A stretch of 63,538 nt of DNA from Porphyromonas cangingivalis (GCA_945902955.1 CAMDNO010000004.1:1-63538); one strand, 5' to 3'; positions 1 to 10,897 are shown, counted from the first letter of the stretch. Numbers and translations: made by a program. Notes: generated by a model from the letters alone, not told the origin.

Positions 1-155
1 CTATGATCGAAGCGTGCAACTTCGTACCAAGTGCCAAGGTATTTTTGCAGTTCGAAATCCGAAATAGCATTGGTGGACGGAGGCGTTTTGGCACAAGCTG
101 TAAAGCCAATAATTCCGGCAATTGCCATAAAAAGCGGTTTGAATGTTCGTAGCAT
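1..155 (-). CDS. Lipocalin family lipoprotein (Blc-like), N-terminal part, truncated by window edge
   Basis: Reverse-strand translation from ATG at 155: MLRTFKPLFMAIAGIIGFTACAKTPPSTNAISDFELQKYLGTWYEVARFDH; lipobox-like FTAC and the lipocalin GTWYEVAR motif. Not in the ORF track. Confidence 0.88.
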   Translation of the reverse strand, partial: MLRTFKPLFMAIAGIIGFTACAKTPPSTNAISDFELQKYLGTWYEVARFDH

Positions 156-478
156 AATGATTTGTTTTAGTATATATTATAAAACACTTTAGTGCGAACA
201 ATAGTTTAAATAGGGGCTTTAGATAGATATAAATGACTATTGTGCACGCCAAAGTGTAGTTGCAAATTTGAGTGATTTTAAAGTCATACAACTTTAACAA
301 GGTATTCTTGTTATAAGGATATGTAATTCTATAAAACTCTGAGAATTAAAAACCGCAATAGGCACAATAGATAACTATTGTTTCCCCGCTAGCTAACGAA
401 GTGGTTTACTCTTTAATTTTGTAAAGTAGAAGTTATTATTGAAAACAACTCCAGCTTTTTTAATCCAATTCTAATAGT

Positions 479-907
479 ATGCCCAACCGATTTCAAGACG
501 AAAACTTAGTACTTTCCAATTTCTACCAAGAAGTTTGGGTAATGTGTCCTTCGTGTGGCAAAAAAGCAATAGCAAAAGTGAATGTTGAAACAAAAACTGC
601 TCGGCTGCTGTGTTCGCATTGTGGTTACAACAAAGAAACATCGACGGCACTGAAAAATGGAATTTTCGAAATACCAGCAAACCAGCATTTTAATACCGAA
701 CTTTGGCTGCAAGCTCCTTTCAAAAATGACATTTTTTGGGCATACAACGATAAGCATTTGGAATACTTAGAGCGTTATATTTCGGCTACTCTGCGCGAAA
801 ACAAAGACAGAACGCATTTCACTTTGCTCGAAAAACTACCCAAATTTTATCACGAAGCAAAAAACAGAGATGGATTATTGAAAATTATAGGGCGATTAAG
901 AAAATAA
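479..907 (+). CDS. Zinc-ribbon protein of unknown function
   Basis: ORF 142 aa with two CxxC pairs (CPSCGKK, CSHCGY). Confidence 0.75.
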   Translation: MPNRFQDENLVLSNFYQEVWVMCPSCGKKAIAKVNVETKTARLLCSHCGYNKETSTALKNGIFEIPANQHFNTELWLQAPFKNDIFWAYNDKHLEYLERYISATLRENKDRTHFTLLEKLPKFYHEAKNRDGLLKIIGRLRK

Positions 908-936
908 ATCAATTAGAATTAACAACGATATTAAAT

Positions 937-2433
937 ATGAATAACTTTTTATTTAAAGGAATAAACGAAATTAAAAGCATACTTCAACGGGCTTTTAATC
1001 TAAAATATATGATGGTACTGGTAACCTTATTTGTTGCCAGTAATTTTGTATTGGGACAAGGCAGCATTCCAATAAAAGCGAAATCGTTTCTTGGTGCACT
1101 GGAATTTTTGCCTGATGGAAAATTGGCAGATGGATATTCGCGCGTGAAATTGGCAAAGCCAAATGACAAAGACCCTGCCTTAGACCCCGACAAATGGTAT
1201 ACCGAGGGAAATGACAATATGAGAGGAATGATAGGCGATGCAGTGTTGTTTTTGGAGTGGTGGACTTTGGGCTACAGCCCAGCCGAGCGGTATAAATTTG
1301 ATTGGGTAAGCTCTGGTTATTTTGAACTATACAATACATCGGAGAATCCGTTAGCACCAATTATACGCATAAACCGATCGGATTTAGCCAAATACCCCAA
1401 CCTACTTAAACGATTCGATAACATTACTCCCATTGATATTCAATTCGAATTTACATTCCGTACAGCCGACTTGCCCGACCAAGAATATGATAGTTTTCGG
1501 AAACGCTACAAGATATTTGAAAGTCTGGGTAGTGCTGGATATTCAGTTAGTTTTACCCGAAAATTGGATGGCGATTTTATCCTCTACAAAGCAAGTCGCA
1601 AAAAACAAGATTGGATTAACCCCGGTCCCATTCCGGGCGGTTGGGATACTTTTTTGAATGTGCCAGCAAACTTAGAAGATAAAAAAAGCAGACTGATAGA
1701 ACTTTTTAAAATGGGACGTTCGTTGGTGTTTAGTAATTTTAAAATTTCACGTATAAAATGGAATATGTCTGATTTTAAATACATTGCCAAGAAATATGCC
1801 GATTATGAATCGGGGAAAGATAAACCTACTGCTTTCGACGAAGTAGAAAAGGGTGTTAAGGAGAATAAAGCCGGTGATGAATTTTGGGACGAGACGGATT
1901 TGGTAGATTCAGAAACGGAAGCTTTTAGGGATCAAAAAACTGGAAAATACGGTATTAAAACTAAGAAAGGAAAGATTGTGCAAGAACCTATATTTGACAA
2001 TATTGTGAAAAGTGCGAAGGAAAAATACTATATCGCTAAAAATGCAAATACAGTATCAATTTTAAATAATATGGGAAAATCTACTTACAGCAAAACATAC
2101 GCAGAAAGCCCAAGTATTGGATCGTGTAGCGATGGCAAATTATGGTCAAGTATGCAAACAAACAGTTCTCGAGTGGGAGAATTTAATTATTTTGTAAACA
2201 CAAATGAAAATGATTTTTTTGAATCTGGAGTATATTCCAGAACTGTAAAATGGTATAGTACCTACCAACCAATGTATTTAACAGTTGAAAGTGCTTCGGA
2301 CACAAGAACAAGAAGCGAGAAAGATGCCGCTGAGAGGGCGTGGAAAAAAGAACGAGAAAGGCAAATTGATCAAAAAATTGAATCACTTAAATCGAGTGGA
2401 TATGTCAGTTATAGTCAAATAGGCTGTAAATAA
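937..2433 (+). CDS. Secreted protein of unknown function with a WG-repeat-like segment
   Basis: 498 aa ORF, hydrophobic N-terminal segment (MMVLVTLFVASNFVLGQG), GKYGIKTKKGKIVQEPIFDNI resembles a WG/KWG repeat. Confidence 0.65.
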   Translation: MNNFLFKGINEIKSILQRAFNLKYMMVLVTLFVASNFVLGQGSIPIKAKSFLGALEFLPDGKLADGYSRVKLAKPNDKDPALDPDKWYTEGNDNMRGMIGDAVLFLEWWTLGYSPAERYKFDWVSSGYFELYNTSENPLAPIIRINRSDLAKYPNLLKRFDNITPIDIQFEFTFRTADLPDQEYDSFRKRYKIFESLGSAGYSVSFTRKLDGDFILYKASRKKQDWINPGPIPGGWDTFLNVPANLEDKKSRLIELFKMGRSLVFSNFKISRIKWNMSDFKYIAKKYADYESGKDKPTAFDEVEKGVKENKAGDEFWDETDLVDSETEAFRDQKTGKYGIKTKKGKIVQEPIFDNIVKSAKEKYYIAKNANTVSILNNMGKSTYSKTYAESPSIGSCSDGKLWSSMQTNSSRVGEFNYFVNTNENDFFESGVYSRTVKWYSTYQPMYLTVESASDTRTRSEKDAAERAWKKERERQIDQKIESLKSSGYVSYSQIGCK

Positions 2434-2481
2434 TATGTTAGAATTCGAGTTTCTATTATTTTAAACAATCAAAAGTAAAAA

Positions 2482-4560
2482 ATGTATAAATATAAAAATA
2501 GCGTCATCAAGCAGTTGAGATTTAAAAGTACTTTGAACATTAAAACCAACATAAATAATTTGTTTATGACATGGTTGTTTCTAATCACTTTTTCATTTCT
2601 ATTCGGAAGCGAACTCGTTGCTCAAAATGCTAAAACAGAATATGAGTCGGCAAAAAAAGAATTTGAAAATGGGAATACAGCAGGCTGTTTAAGTTTTCTT
2701 GAAAAATGTCAGGCTTCGCTTGGAGGAAGTAATGCAAAAATTGAAGCTTTAAAATGTCAAGCATTGATGATGAATGCCGATTGGGTTAATGCGGCAATTG
2801 CCTTTACAAATTATGAGCGCTTAGTACCAATTTCATCTCAGAATGGAGAAGCCTACATGGCCATGCTCGACAATAAAAAAGAGATATGGCAAGCACTTGA
2901 AGCTATTGAAAAAAAGAAAAAAGAGGAAATCGAAAATGAAATCAAAGAGGATTTAGCTGCTGCCGAAACAGAAGAAGAGCAACAGGAAAATAAATATGAT
3001 GAAAAGCTGACGAGAATTAATAAAACCAACGAAAGTGAGTTGTATGCGCTTGCCGCAAAGACCAAGGACAAGGAAATGCTTGAATTGTATAAAAGTGAAA
3101 TTGGAACCACAACTACCAACGGAGCTAAAATTGAACTCGAAATTAACAAAATAAAAAATCCATCATCATACCTACATGTAGCCGCAAAGGAAAATAATGT
3201 GCCTGAGTTGAATTATTTATTGTCAATTGGTGCTGAGTTGAATTTTAAAAATTCGCTTGGCGAAACATTGATTCATACAGCCATTCGGAACGATGCGTAC
3301 GCAATTTATGCCAGACTACTCGAGTTGAAAGTTGACATTGAACAAACGGACACGGAAGGCAATACGCCATTGATAAAAGCCATACTCAAAATAAAACCTG
3401 AATTTGTAAACCTGCTTCTAAAAAATGGTGCTAATCCACAAGGAAAAAATACGGTAAGTCTTCAACCGCCATTTTATTATGCGTTAATAAATAGCTACGC
3501 CAATTTTGGCGAAACACTGATAAAAAAAGGTGTAGACCCCAACGAAATGCTAACAATAAATGGTAAAGCATTAACGCCTTTGTATATTGTAGCAAACAAA
3601 ACACAGTCGAAGCGATTTACAACACTCCTGATTAACAATGGTGCTAACATAGATAAGCTTAGTGCCAATGGATTAACTCCACTCATGGCAGCGGTAAATA
3701 ACAAAGATCAGGAATTTGTCAATTTCTTATTAAATAATGGAGCCATTATCAACACAAAAGGTAAAGACAAACGAACGGCTTTGCATCTGGCTGTGGTACA
3801 GCGCGATGCCGAAATGGTAAAATATTTAATTCAACGGGCGGGATCAAGCAAAAAGATAGCTGACGATTCGGGCAAAACGCCTTTGCAATTAGCCAAAAAG
3901 ATGGAAGATAAAACCATTGCAAAAACAATTATTCGGAATAAATCATACGTAAAACTTTCGAGCGAATACAGTGTGCGCGAAAATCAATATTTAAAAGAAG
4001 TAGCAAGAAGAGCAGCATTTGAGGAAAAGCGAGATAGCAGAAAGGATCGGTATTATGTTGCCTTCACCTACGATTCAATTTGCACTTATGGCATATCAGG
4101 TGGCACTATCAACAACAAAAGCATTGGCTATTACTTTACGCTTCGTAGTAATGAAAACGCCACTTTAGGTGGAGCAAATGGAACGGTTGATAACAATGGA
4201 GTAGTTACAGGTGGGCAATATATAAACTGGGGTAATGACTGGCGTTTTAAAAACAAAATAAAAACAGGCACAACGGAATTCTTGTTAGGCCTCACAAAAA
4301 AAATTGCATATCCGCTTTGGATTTATGCAGGTGCAGGAGTGTCGTACAATAATGTGTTTTGGGAAATGGACATTTATGACAATTTAGGGGATTATTTTGT
4401 AACGGATTGGGTAGAAAACAGAGAAGCAGAAAAATTCAACCCAGTGTACGAAGCAGGTCTCATTATAGATTTAAAAGGATTTAATCTAAGGGGTGGAATG
4501 AAAACTAAAACCCTGAAAGACATGACCTTTACCGTAGGTATTGGATTTTCAATTCCATGA
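2482..4560 (+). CDS. Exported ankyrin-repeat protein with C-terminal beta-rich (barrel-like) domain
   Basis: 692 aa; signal-like segment; repeated ankyrin motifs (GETLIHTAIRNDAYAIYARLLE, GLTPLMAAVNNKDQEFVNFLLNNGA, KRTALHLAVVQRDAEMVKYLIQRAG); C-terminus rich in alternating Gly/aromatic strands ending in GIGFSIP. Confidence 0.8.
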   Translation: MYKYKNSVIKQLRFKSTLNIKTNINNLFMTWLFLITFSFLFGSELVAQNAKTEYESAKKEFENGNTAGCLSFLEKCQASLGGSNAKIEALKCQALMMNADWVNAAIAFTNYERLVPISSQNGEAYMAMLDNKKEIWQALEAIEKKKKEEIENEIKEDLAAAETEEEQQENKYDEKLTRINKTNESELYALAAKTKDKEMLELYKSEIGTTTTNGAKIELEINKIKNPSSYLHVAAKENNVPELNYLLSIGAELNFKNSLGETLIHTAIRNDAYAIYARLLELKVDIEQTDTEGNTPLIKAILKIKPEFVNLLLKNGANPQGKNTVSLQPPFYYALINSYANFGETLIKKGVDPNEMLTINGKALTPLYIVANKTQSKRFTTLLINNGANIDKLSANGLTPLMAAVNNKDQEFVNFLLNNGAIINTKGKDKRTALHLAVVQRDAEMVKYLIQRAGSSKKIADDSGKTPLQLAKKMEDKTIAKTIIRNKSYVKLSSEYSVRENQYLKEVARRAAFEEKRDSRKDRYYVAFTYDSICTYGISGGTINNKSIGYYFTLRSNENATLGGANGTVDNNGVVTGGQYINWGNDWRFKNKIKTGTTEFLLGLTKKIAYPLWIYAGAGVSYNNVFWEMDIYDNLGDYFVTDWVENREAEKFNPVYEAGLIIDLKGFNLRGGMKTKTLKDMTFTVGIGFSIP

Positions 4561-4710
4561 TTGTAAAGCTTCGGATAAAGTTATATTTACAGACTTATTA
4601 TACAATAAAAAATCAATAAATAGCACTACTTTCGGGCGGTGTTAGTGCTGGAACAAAGTTCGTTATCAACAACTACGAAACCGCATCCGTTTTCGAGCAA
4701 CATAAGTATT

Positions 4711-5202
4711 ATGGCAAAAGACAAAAAAGAACTTTACTTCTGGAAACGTCATTTCAATATCAATTCCATTTCGGCTATTCCTAATGAAATGAATAGGTAT
4801 ACGGGTATTGATTCGGACGAGGACGACCAATTTATGCTATACCTCACTTCGAGAGTTTCAGTCATACATATAATCGATTTACGATGTACCTTTATTACCG
4901 ATGAAGGGGTAAAATACATTAGCAAACTAAAAGGTCTAAAAGAACTAACCCTCAGAAATCATATAAAAATCACTAAAGAATGCTTGCCTTTTCTGAATAA
5001 ATTGACAGATTTGGAGTATTTGGACATTTCAAAAACAGAAATTTCACTGGAAGATTTACCAGCCTTGAACATGCTCCAAAATCTAAAAGAACTTCATATT
5101 TCCTCTGAGCAAACCAACGAATATATTTTAGAAAAAATTAGTACTCTAAAAAAGGTACTGCCCAATTGCACAGTTTCTGTAAACTATGAATATAGCAACT
5201 AA
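4711..5202 (+). CDS. Leucine-rich-repeat-like protein
   Basis: In-frame ATG at 4711 (MAKDKKELYFWKRHF); LRR-like pattern VSVIHIIDLRCTFITDEGVKYISKLKGLKELTLRN, LTDLEYLDISKTEISLEDLPAL. Confidence 0.65.
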   Translation: MAKDKKELYFWKRHFNINSISAIPNEMNRYTGIDSDEDDQFMLYLTSRVSVIHIIDLRCTFITDEGVKYISKLKGLKELTLRNHIKITKECLPFLNKLTDLEYLDISKTEISLEDLPALNMLQNLKELHISSEQTNEYILEKISTLKKVLPNCTVSVNYEYSN

Positions 5203-5388
5203 AAAACCTTTCAACTACCATGTAGGAAAGTAAAGACAGAGTTTATTTTACATTATCGAAGAAAAAAGCAGAATTTAACCACGAGACTTAAATACAACTA
5301 AATTGCTGAATTTCAGCAGCCAATAGAAATATAGATAGAATAAATTAAAACAAAATCAATAACATTTAAAATTAAAACAAATAAAAAC

Positions 5389-5913
5389 ATGAACAAACTA
5401 CTCACAATTTGCATATTAATAGCAACAAGCCTAACGGTGAATGCACAGCAAAAACCAACAAAAAGCGAAACAATTGCAAGCATCAATCAAATTTTAAAAT
5501 TATCGGTAGGAAAAATAAATTTCACCAAAATTGATAACGAAAAGTATAAAACAACCATTACAAATTATGTGCTTTTGAACGACACCATTACCTTTGAAGC
5601 AAAAGACATAAACATAGCAACAAAAGAAGTGATTCAATCTGGTCAAATGTGGTTCGATATTCCTTGGAAAGATTTAATTGATGTAATTGAAGTGCCAAAA
5701 GAATCGGACTGGACTAACCCCGAAATAACAACAATCCGAGCTAATTTTAGCACAAAATTGGAGTATTATTTTTATTCGGATTTAGGAGAATCAATTTTAT
5801 TCGACGATGTAAAATATCCTAAGAAAATTTTATTTTATGTGGTGAAAACAAAACTACCTGCCCTAAAAGATGCCCTGATGCGCTTATCCGAAATTGCAAA
5901 AGAGGGAAAGTAA
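5389..5913 (+). CDS. Secreted protein of unknown function
   Basis: 174 aa ORF with signal peptide MNKLLTICILIATSLTVNAQQ. Confidence 0.65.
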   Translation: MNKLLTICILIATSLTVNAQQKPTKSETIASINQILKLSVGKINFTKIDNEKYKTTITNYVLLNDTITFEAKDINIATKEVIQSGQMWFDIPWKDLIDVIEVPKESDWTNPEITTIRANFSTKLEYYFYSDLGESILFDDVKYPKKILFYVVKTKLPALKDALMRLSEIAKEGK

Positions 5914-6096
5914 AATTCCGTAAACAGATTTATTGCACTTACTTGTTTTTTAAAAAGGCAGTTTCCAAAGCCAATATCCATTATTTTGCACTTTTCATAT
6001 TAGTTCTGCAAAAAACAATTAACTTTGTCGACTTTTGGGCATTGATAAAAAAAGTTGGAATGAATTATTGCAACTAACAACTAAAAAAAATGAGAA

Positions 6097-6849
6097 ATGC
6101 AATTGAGAATTAATTTGATACTACTTTTTATGAGTTTACTTACTCTTGGTTTGTTTTCGCAGGGAAATAGCACTTTGAGTAAAATCACTCTTAAATCGGG
6201 TGCTGTATTTGTTGGGGAGGTAATTCTGAAAAACGACGAACTCATTATGCTCAAAGACAATACGGGTGCTCGGTTTCAGTTTGCATTGCCCGAAATAGAG
6301 AAAATTGAAACTGCTAATGTCGAATCGAGCGACACTACCAATAAAGAGAAAATTGAAAATACTCAAAACAATAATTTCTGCGGACAATTTGAACTTTCTT
6401 CTGGCAATGCCTCTGCACGTAAAGCGTTTGGGTCGGTTTCGGCCTCACAAGAGGGATTGACATTTGGAAACCGAAAATCGTTTGGTAAAGATTTATATGT
6501 AGGCATTGGAGCAGGATATTTCCGGATTGCCGATGCAAATTTAGGATTAATTCCTGCTACACTCAAGATACAGACTTATACAAGCAAAAACCGGACATCG
6601 CCCCTTGTTGGGTTCGAGTCCGGCTATGCTTTTTCGACAACTAAAAGTTATAATGGCGGTCCGTTTGCAAAGATTTCATTCGGCATTAATCACCGTTTAA
6701 GCTACAAATCGGCAATTTATGCGGGCATTTCTGCTGGTGTTTATAGCATTAGTGGCAAGCTTAGCGAATCTACTCAAAACGGCACCTTCACCTTCGATGG
6801 CGTAACTACAATAAATGCTTTAGGATTGAAATTTGGTTTTCAATTCTAA
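6097..6849 (+). CDS. Secreted beta-rich protein, possible outer-membrane barrel
   Basis: 250 aa; signal peptide; C-terminal Gly/aromatic-rich strands ending GLKFGFQF. Confidence 0.65.
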   Translation: MQLRINLILLFMSLLTLGLFSQGNSTLSKITLKSGAVFVGEVILKNDELIMLKDNTGARFQFALPEIEKIETANVESSDTTNKEKIENTQNNNFCGQFELSSGNASARKAFGSVSASQEGLTFGNRKSFGKDLYVGIGAGYFRIADANLGLIPATLKIQTYTSKNRTSPLVGFESGYAFSTTKSYNGGPFAKISFGINHRLSYKSAIYAGISAGVYSISGKLSESTQNGTFTFDGVTTINALGLKFGFQF

Positions 6850-6866
6850 AAAAAAACGATTTCTTT

Positions 6867-8252
6867 TTAAAAACCACTATACACCATTTGCAGTTTCATA
6901 GGTTTTGTTGGGTGTGTGCCCGAACAAATTTTTACTGCACGCATCAAGTTTTGTTGCTTAATTTCCTTGATATTTTGAGAACCATCGTAACTAATCGAAA
7001 CAGGAATTAATCTAAATTTCAACTCATTAAGAGCGGGGTTTTTAGCTAATTCGTGTGTCAAGACTTTCGACATATCAAATTTGTACAGATATTGTAAATT
7101 ATTATCGCTATCGTATTCGTAGGCAATAGAAGCAAGTACCGAATTGTAGTTTGTGGGAAGTTTGCGCGTTTTAAAATAATTATCCACACTATCTTCGTTG
7201 AGCATTAAAATGCTACTCACCAAAGGCACAGCAAGGGTCGTATCTTTCACATCAGTAGCATCAACTCTAAAAATAGCACGATTAATCAACATCGTTTTTC
7301 CATTTACACCTTTTGTCAAACTGTCTTTTATCGCTTTAAGCGGAAATGTTACTTGGGTATAGATATTTGCCGGAGCCGAAATTACATTTACCGTTTTATC
7401 AGCATTAAACCCCTGTAAAATAGCCGCTTTCTGTGGCAGTTCCACACGATTCACAGTGCGTACTTCTTCGTTGGCGGGGTAATCCTGGTAATGCGAAACG
7501 GTAGCTGTCGAATCTTTCAGTCCGTCAACTGTTTTGCGCAGGTAGGTATAATGATAATAGTAGCGCATGTAAATATTCTGCACATTAATCAAACTTGCTG
7601 TGCCAAAATTAGATGTGATATACAATCCGTTAAATTTATTGTGAAAAACAGCCTCGTTGCCTAAGGTATATTTTTCGGTAAGTTCACTCGAAAACTTATT
7701 TTGCCCAAAAACGAGATTTGTATCTAAATCAATTTCAATACGATATGGATTTGCACGAGTTCCGGCATAATCGGTAGCTGAAAACACTTTAGAACCAAGC
7801 GAAACAGATTTAGAACAATAATCAGCAACTTTTATATTCGAAGGATATAGTTCCGATTCGTCAAAAGTTTTCCCTTTATCCATTTTATAAACATTCACTT
7901 CGAGTGGCGAGTATTTATCTCCAAACAACGAATAATATATTATCATAAGCTTAGCAGAATCTGCCTGTGCATTGATAGGGTACGAAACGTTTACAGGCGG
8001 TTGAAGTTGAGTTAACACGTCGGCATATATGGTTCCATACGTTTCGTCGATAAATGTACCTAAAAGCAGCGAATCGGGTTTCGAGTAAATAAACTCCACA
8101 TCAAAATTTTCGGAACTTACGCCAAACGAATCAATACCCAAAACGATGGCATCGCCTGCTGGTTGAACATTAGCTCCAATGTTGGTTAAGTCGTTTTCGC
8201 AGCTAAAAAATGCGATTAAAATTGCTAAAAGAAAAATAGATTGCCATCTCAT
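6867..8252 (-). CDS. DUF4270 family lipoprotein
   Basis: 461 aa; lipobox FFSCENDLTNIGANVQPAGDAIVLGIDSFGV and DSLLLGTFIDETYGTIYADVLTQLQPP typical of DUF4270; directly downstream of a glycogen synthase-like gene. Confidence 0.85.
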   Translation of the reverse strand: MRWQSIFLLAILIAFFSCENDLTNIGANVQPAGDAIVLGIDSFGVSSENFDVEFIYSKPDSLLLGTFIDETYGTIYADVLTQLQPPVNVSYPINAQADSAKLMIIYYSLFGDKYSPLEVNVYKMDKGKTFDESELYPSNIKVADYCSKSVSLGSKVFSATDYAGTRANPYRIEIDLDTNLVFGQNKFSSELTEKYTLGNEAVFHNKFNGLYITSNFGTASLINVQNIYMRYYYHYTYLRKTVDGLKDSTATVSHYQDYPANEEVRTVNRVELPQKAAILQGFNADKTVNVISAPANIYTQVTFPLKAIKDSLTKGVNGKTMLINRAIFRVDATDVKDTTLAVPLVSSILMLNEDSVDNYFKTRKLPTNYNSVLASIAYEYDSDNNLQYLYKFDMSKVLTHELAKNPALNELKFRLIPVSISYDGSQNIKEIKQQNLMRAVKICSGTHPTKPMKLQMVYSGF

Positions 8253-8299
8253 ACTAAAACGGATTTTTGAATTTGAGGGGTTAAAAATTGAGGTTTATT

Positions 8300-9115
8300 T
8301 TACATTAAACTATCGTAAAAGCGAAGGTATTCGTCGGCATAATCTTCATCTTTTACATAAGGTACAAATTTAACTTTTTTCTCAGTCATGTACGAAATTA
8401 GCTCCTCACTAATTACGGGAGTAGATTGAATAACCCCGTCGGAATGATCAATTGCAAATTTGGAAAGCGTTATGTAATCAATTTCTTTGTCTTTAAGCTG
8501 AGCAACGTGCTTTTTTTCAATGCCTTCGAGCTTCAATCGGTCGGCAAATAAAGGTCTGAAAGGCACTTTAAAAGCATCGTTACAAATTGAATAAATAACT
8601 TTCGAATTTTTGAAGAATGGATCCTGATTGTATGCTTTTTTAATATAAAGTGGCGCCAAAGCCGTCATCCAGCCACTACAATGAATAATATCTGGCGTCC
8701 ATCGAAGTTTTTTAACCGTTTCCATTACGCCACGAACAAAAAATATGGTGCGTTCGTCGTTGTCCTCATATTCTTTACCAGCTTCGTCGACCACCGTATT
8801 TTTACGATGAAAATAGTCGTCGTTGTCAATAAAATAAACCTGCAAACGAGCTGCCTGAATAGAAGCAACTTTGATAATCAACGGGTGATCGGTGTCGTCA
8901 ATAATAAGGTTCATTCCCGAGAGGCGAATCACCTCGTGTAGTTGGTTTCTGCGTTCGTTGATAGCACCGAATTTCGGCATAAATGTGCGGGTTTCTTTGC
9001 CTCTGTCTTGCATTGCTTGTGGCATATATCGACACATATTGGCAATTTCTGATTCGGGTAAATAAGGAAAAATTTCTTGCGAAATATACAGAATCTTGTT
9101 AATTTTCTTCTTCAT
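8300..9115 (-). CDS. Glycogen/starch synthase-like protein (GT5 N-terminal domain only)
   Basis: 271 aa; KILYISQEIFPYLPESEIANMCRYMPQAMQDRGKETRTFMPKFGAINERRNQLHEVIRLSG, PDIIHCSGWMTALAPLYIKKAY. Confidence 0.85.
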   Translation of the reverse strand: MKKKINKILYISQEIFPYLPESEIANMCRYMPQAMQDRGKETRTFMPKFGAINERRNQLHEVIRLSGMNLIIDDTDHPLIIKVASIQAARLQVYFIDNDDYFHRKNTVVDEAGKEYEDNDERTIFFVRGVMETVKKLRWTPDIIHCSGWMTALAPLYIKKAYNQDPFFKNSKVIYSICNDAFKVPFRPLFADRLKLEGIEKKHVAQLKDKEIDYITLSKFAIDHSDGVIQSTPVISEELISYMTEKKVKFVPYVKDEDYADEYLRFYDSLM

Positions 9116-9407
9116 TTATTCTGATTGCTATCCAATAAAGTTGGATTAATATGCAAAGATATATAAAAAAAATCGGATATAGACAAGTGCAAATGCCAAA
9201 TTGTTAAGCACATACAACTAAAAAAGAGTAAAAGAATAATTTCACAAAGCAGATTAAAAATCTATACACTTGTATTTCTGCAATTTAAGAACTCACAAAT
9301 AGACTAACTTTCAATGGTTAATAATTCCCATTTATAAAAGATTAACCTTGACGATTAGCAATATAAAGCCACTCAATGTTTTATCAATTTTCAAGAAACG
9401 AAGTGTT

Positions 9408-9959
9408 TTATAAGCGCAATCCAACAGTAAAATTAAGCATGCCCCCATTGGTAATGAGTTGTTCTACCTGTGTAAAACCATTCGTGTTGCCTTTCTGAAA
9501 GGTATAACGCAAATCGGTGGTTATAAAACCCAACAAGTTCACCCCACCACCAAGTTCCCAGTTTATACGGGCTTTATTTGTGCTGTCTAACTGTTTTAAG
9601 TACGATGGGCCGGCATTAAGATGTAAACCAATTAAACCTATATCAAAAATTTCCCAACCGAGCATGAGCGGAACTTTCACAAAATTCACTTTCGAATTGG
9701 AAGCTTGATTGGTGGTGTACGATGCGTAATATACTTCGGGTTGAACATAGATTTTTTTACCTAATTGTAAAAAAAGTCCTACTTGGTAGTTTTGCTTTAA
9801 TTGCTCGGTGAAAGAAGATACATTGGCTGTGGATGAGGATATATCAAGCCCAAACTTTGGTCCCACCCAAAAATTCTTCGCGTTTTTTGAGCCATCTTGT
9901 GCAGATATATAAGTACTTAATACAAGTAATAATGCGAATAAAAAATGTTTTGTTGTCAT
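9408..9959 (-). CDS. PorT-family-like outer membrane beta-barrel protein
   Basis: 183 aa; signal peptide; KIYVQPEVYYASY motif; ends NFTVGLRL. Confidence 0.75.
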   Translation of the reverse strand: MTTKHFLFALLLVLSTYISAQDGSKNAKNFWVGPKFGLDISSSTANVSSFTEQLKQNYQVGLFLQLGKKIYVQPEVYYASYTTNQASNSKVNFVKVPLMLGWEIFDIGLIGLHLNAGPSYLKQLDSTNKARINWELGGGVNLLGFITTDLRYTFQKGNTNGFTQVEQLITNGGMLNFTVGLRL

Positions 9960-10215
9960 TGGAAATTATCTTTTATAAAAATTAAAGTGCAAAGATACAA
10001 TAATTTGCTCTTTTTAAAACGCTTTTACGCTATGCATATTGTTTTGATAAACAAAACACATACCAAAAACATATATAATTTATACTTTTCACTATCTTTG
10101 CAAAAACATTCGTTTGCAAAAAGTGTTTTAAATAACAATATGGTACAATAATTGATTCGAAATACTGTTTTTTATCAAAACAAGATATTATTTACAAAAT
10201 TATAAATCAAACAAA

Positions 10216-10884
10216 ATGAAAAGAATTATTTTAACAGTAGTAGCATTGCTAATTACATGGCTTTTTGCAAGCGCACAGCTTAATTTCGGACTTAAAGCAG
10301 GATACAATTCTTCGCTTAATTTAGACAACATCACAGCAGTATCAACTGGTGATTACAACTTCAATAATGTTAAAGGTGAGTTAAACAACGGATTTCATAT
10401 TGGCGCATTTGCACGCATAGGTGGGAAAATTTATGTACAACCCGAATTGCTTTATGGCGTTCAAAAAAAAACGTATCAACTTACATTGCAGGATGCTCAA
10501 GATCAAGACAATATAAAACAAATTGAAAACCATGTTTCTTTTAGCACTATTGACATCCCCGTATTAATAGGATACAAAATTGTTGATGGTAAAGTTTTTA
10601 ACATAAGAGCCTTTGCAGGACCTAAATTCAAATTAAATGCAGGTTCTACATTAAGCTTCACAAATTTAACAGACAACTCAGGCATTAGTGATGATGAAAA
10701 GAAAGCTATTACAGGTGAATTTAAAAACTCCTCAATTGGTCTTGAATTAGGTGCTGGAATCGATTTATTTATGTTCACACTCGATGCTCGTTTCAATGTT
10801 ATCAATGATGTCTATACGTCTACTTGGCAATCCAAACCCGATTTAACATCAAACTTAGTAGTTTCGCTGGGCTGGAAATTTTAA
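10216..10884 (+). CDS. PorT-family-like outer membrane beta-barrel protein
   Basis: 222 aa; signal peptide; GLKAGYNSSLNLDN, GGKIYVQPELLYG; ends NLVVSLGWKF. Confidence 0.8.
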   Translation: MKRIILTVVALLITWLFASAQLNFGLKAGYNSSLNLDNITAVSTGDYNFNNVKGELNNGFHIGAFARIGGKIYVQPELLYGVQKKTYQLTLQDAQDQDNIKQIENHVSFSTIDIPVLIGYKIVDGKVFNIRAFAGPKFKLNAGSTLSFTNLTDNSGISDDEKKAITGEFKNSSIGLELGAGIDLFMFTLDARFNVINDVYTSTWQSKPDLTSNLVVSLGWKF

Positions 10885-10897
10885 ATAAACACAAATA

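Noticed and set aside
1-300. 99-aa minus-strand ORF in the track
   Set aside because: Wrong frame. The frame starting at 155 encodes a clear lipocalin N-terminus, so the tracked ORF is likely spurious.
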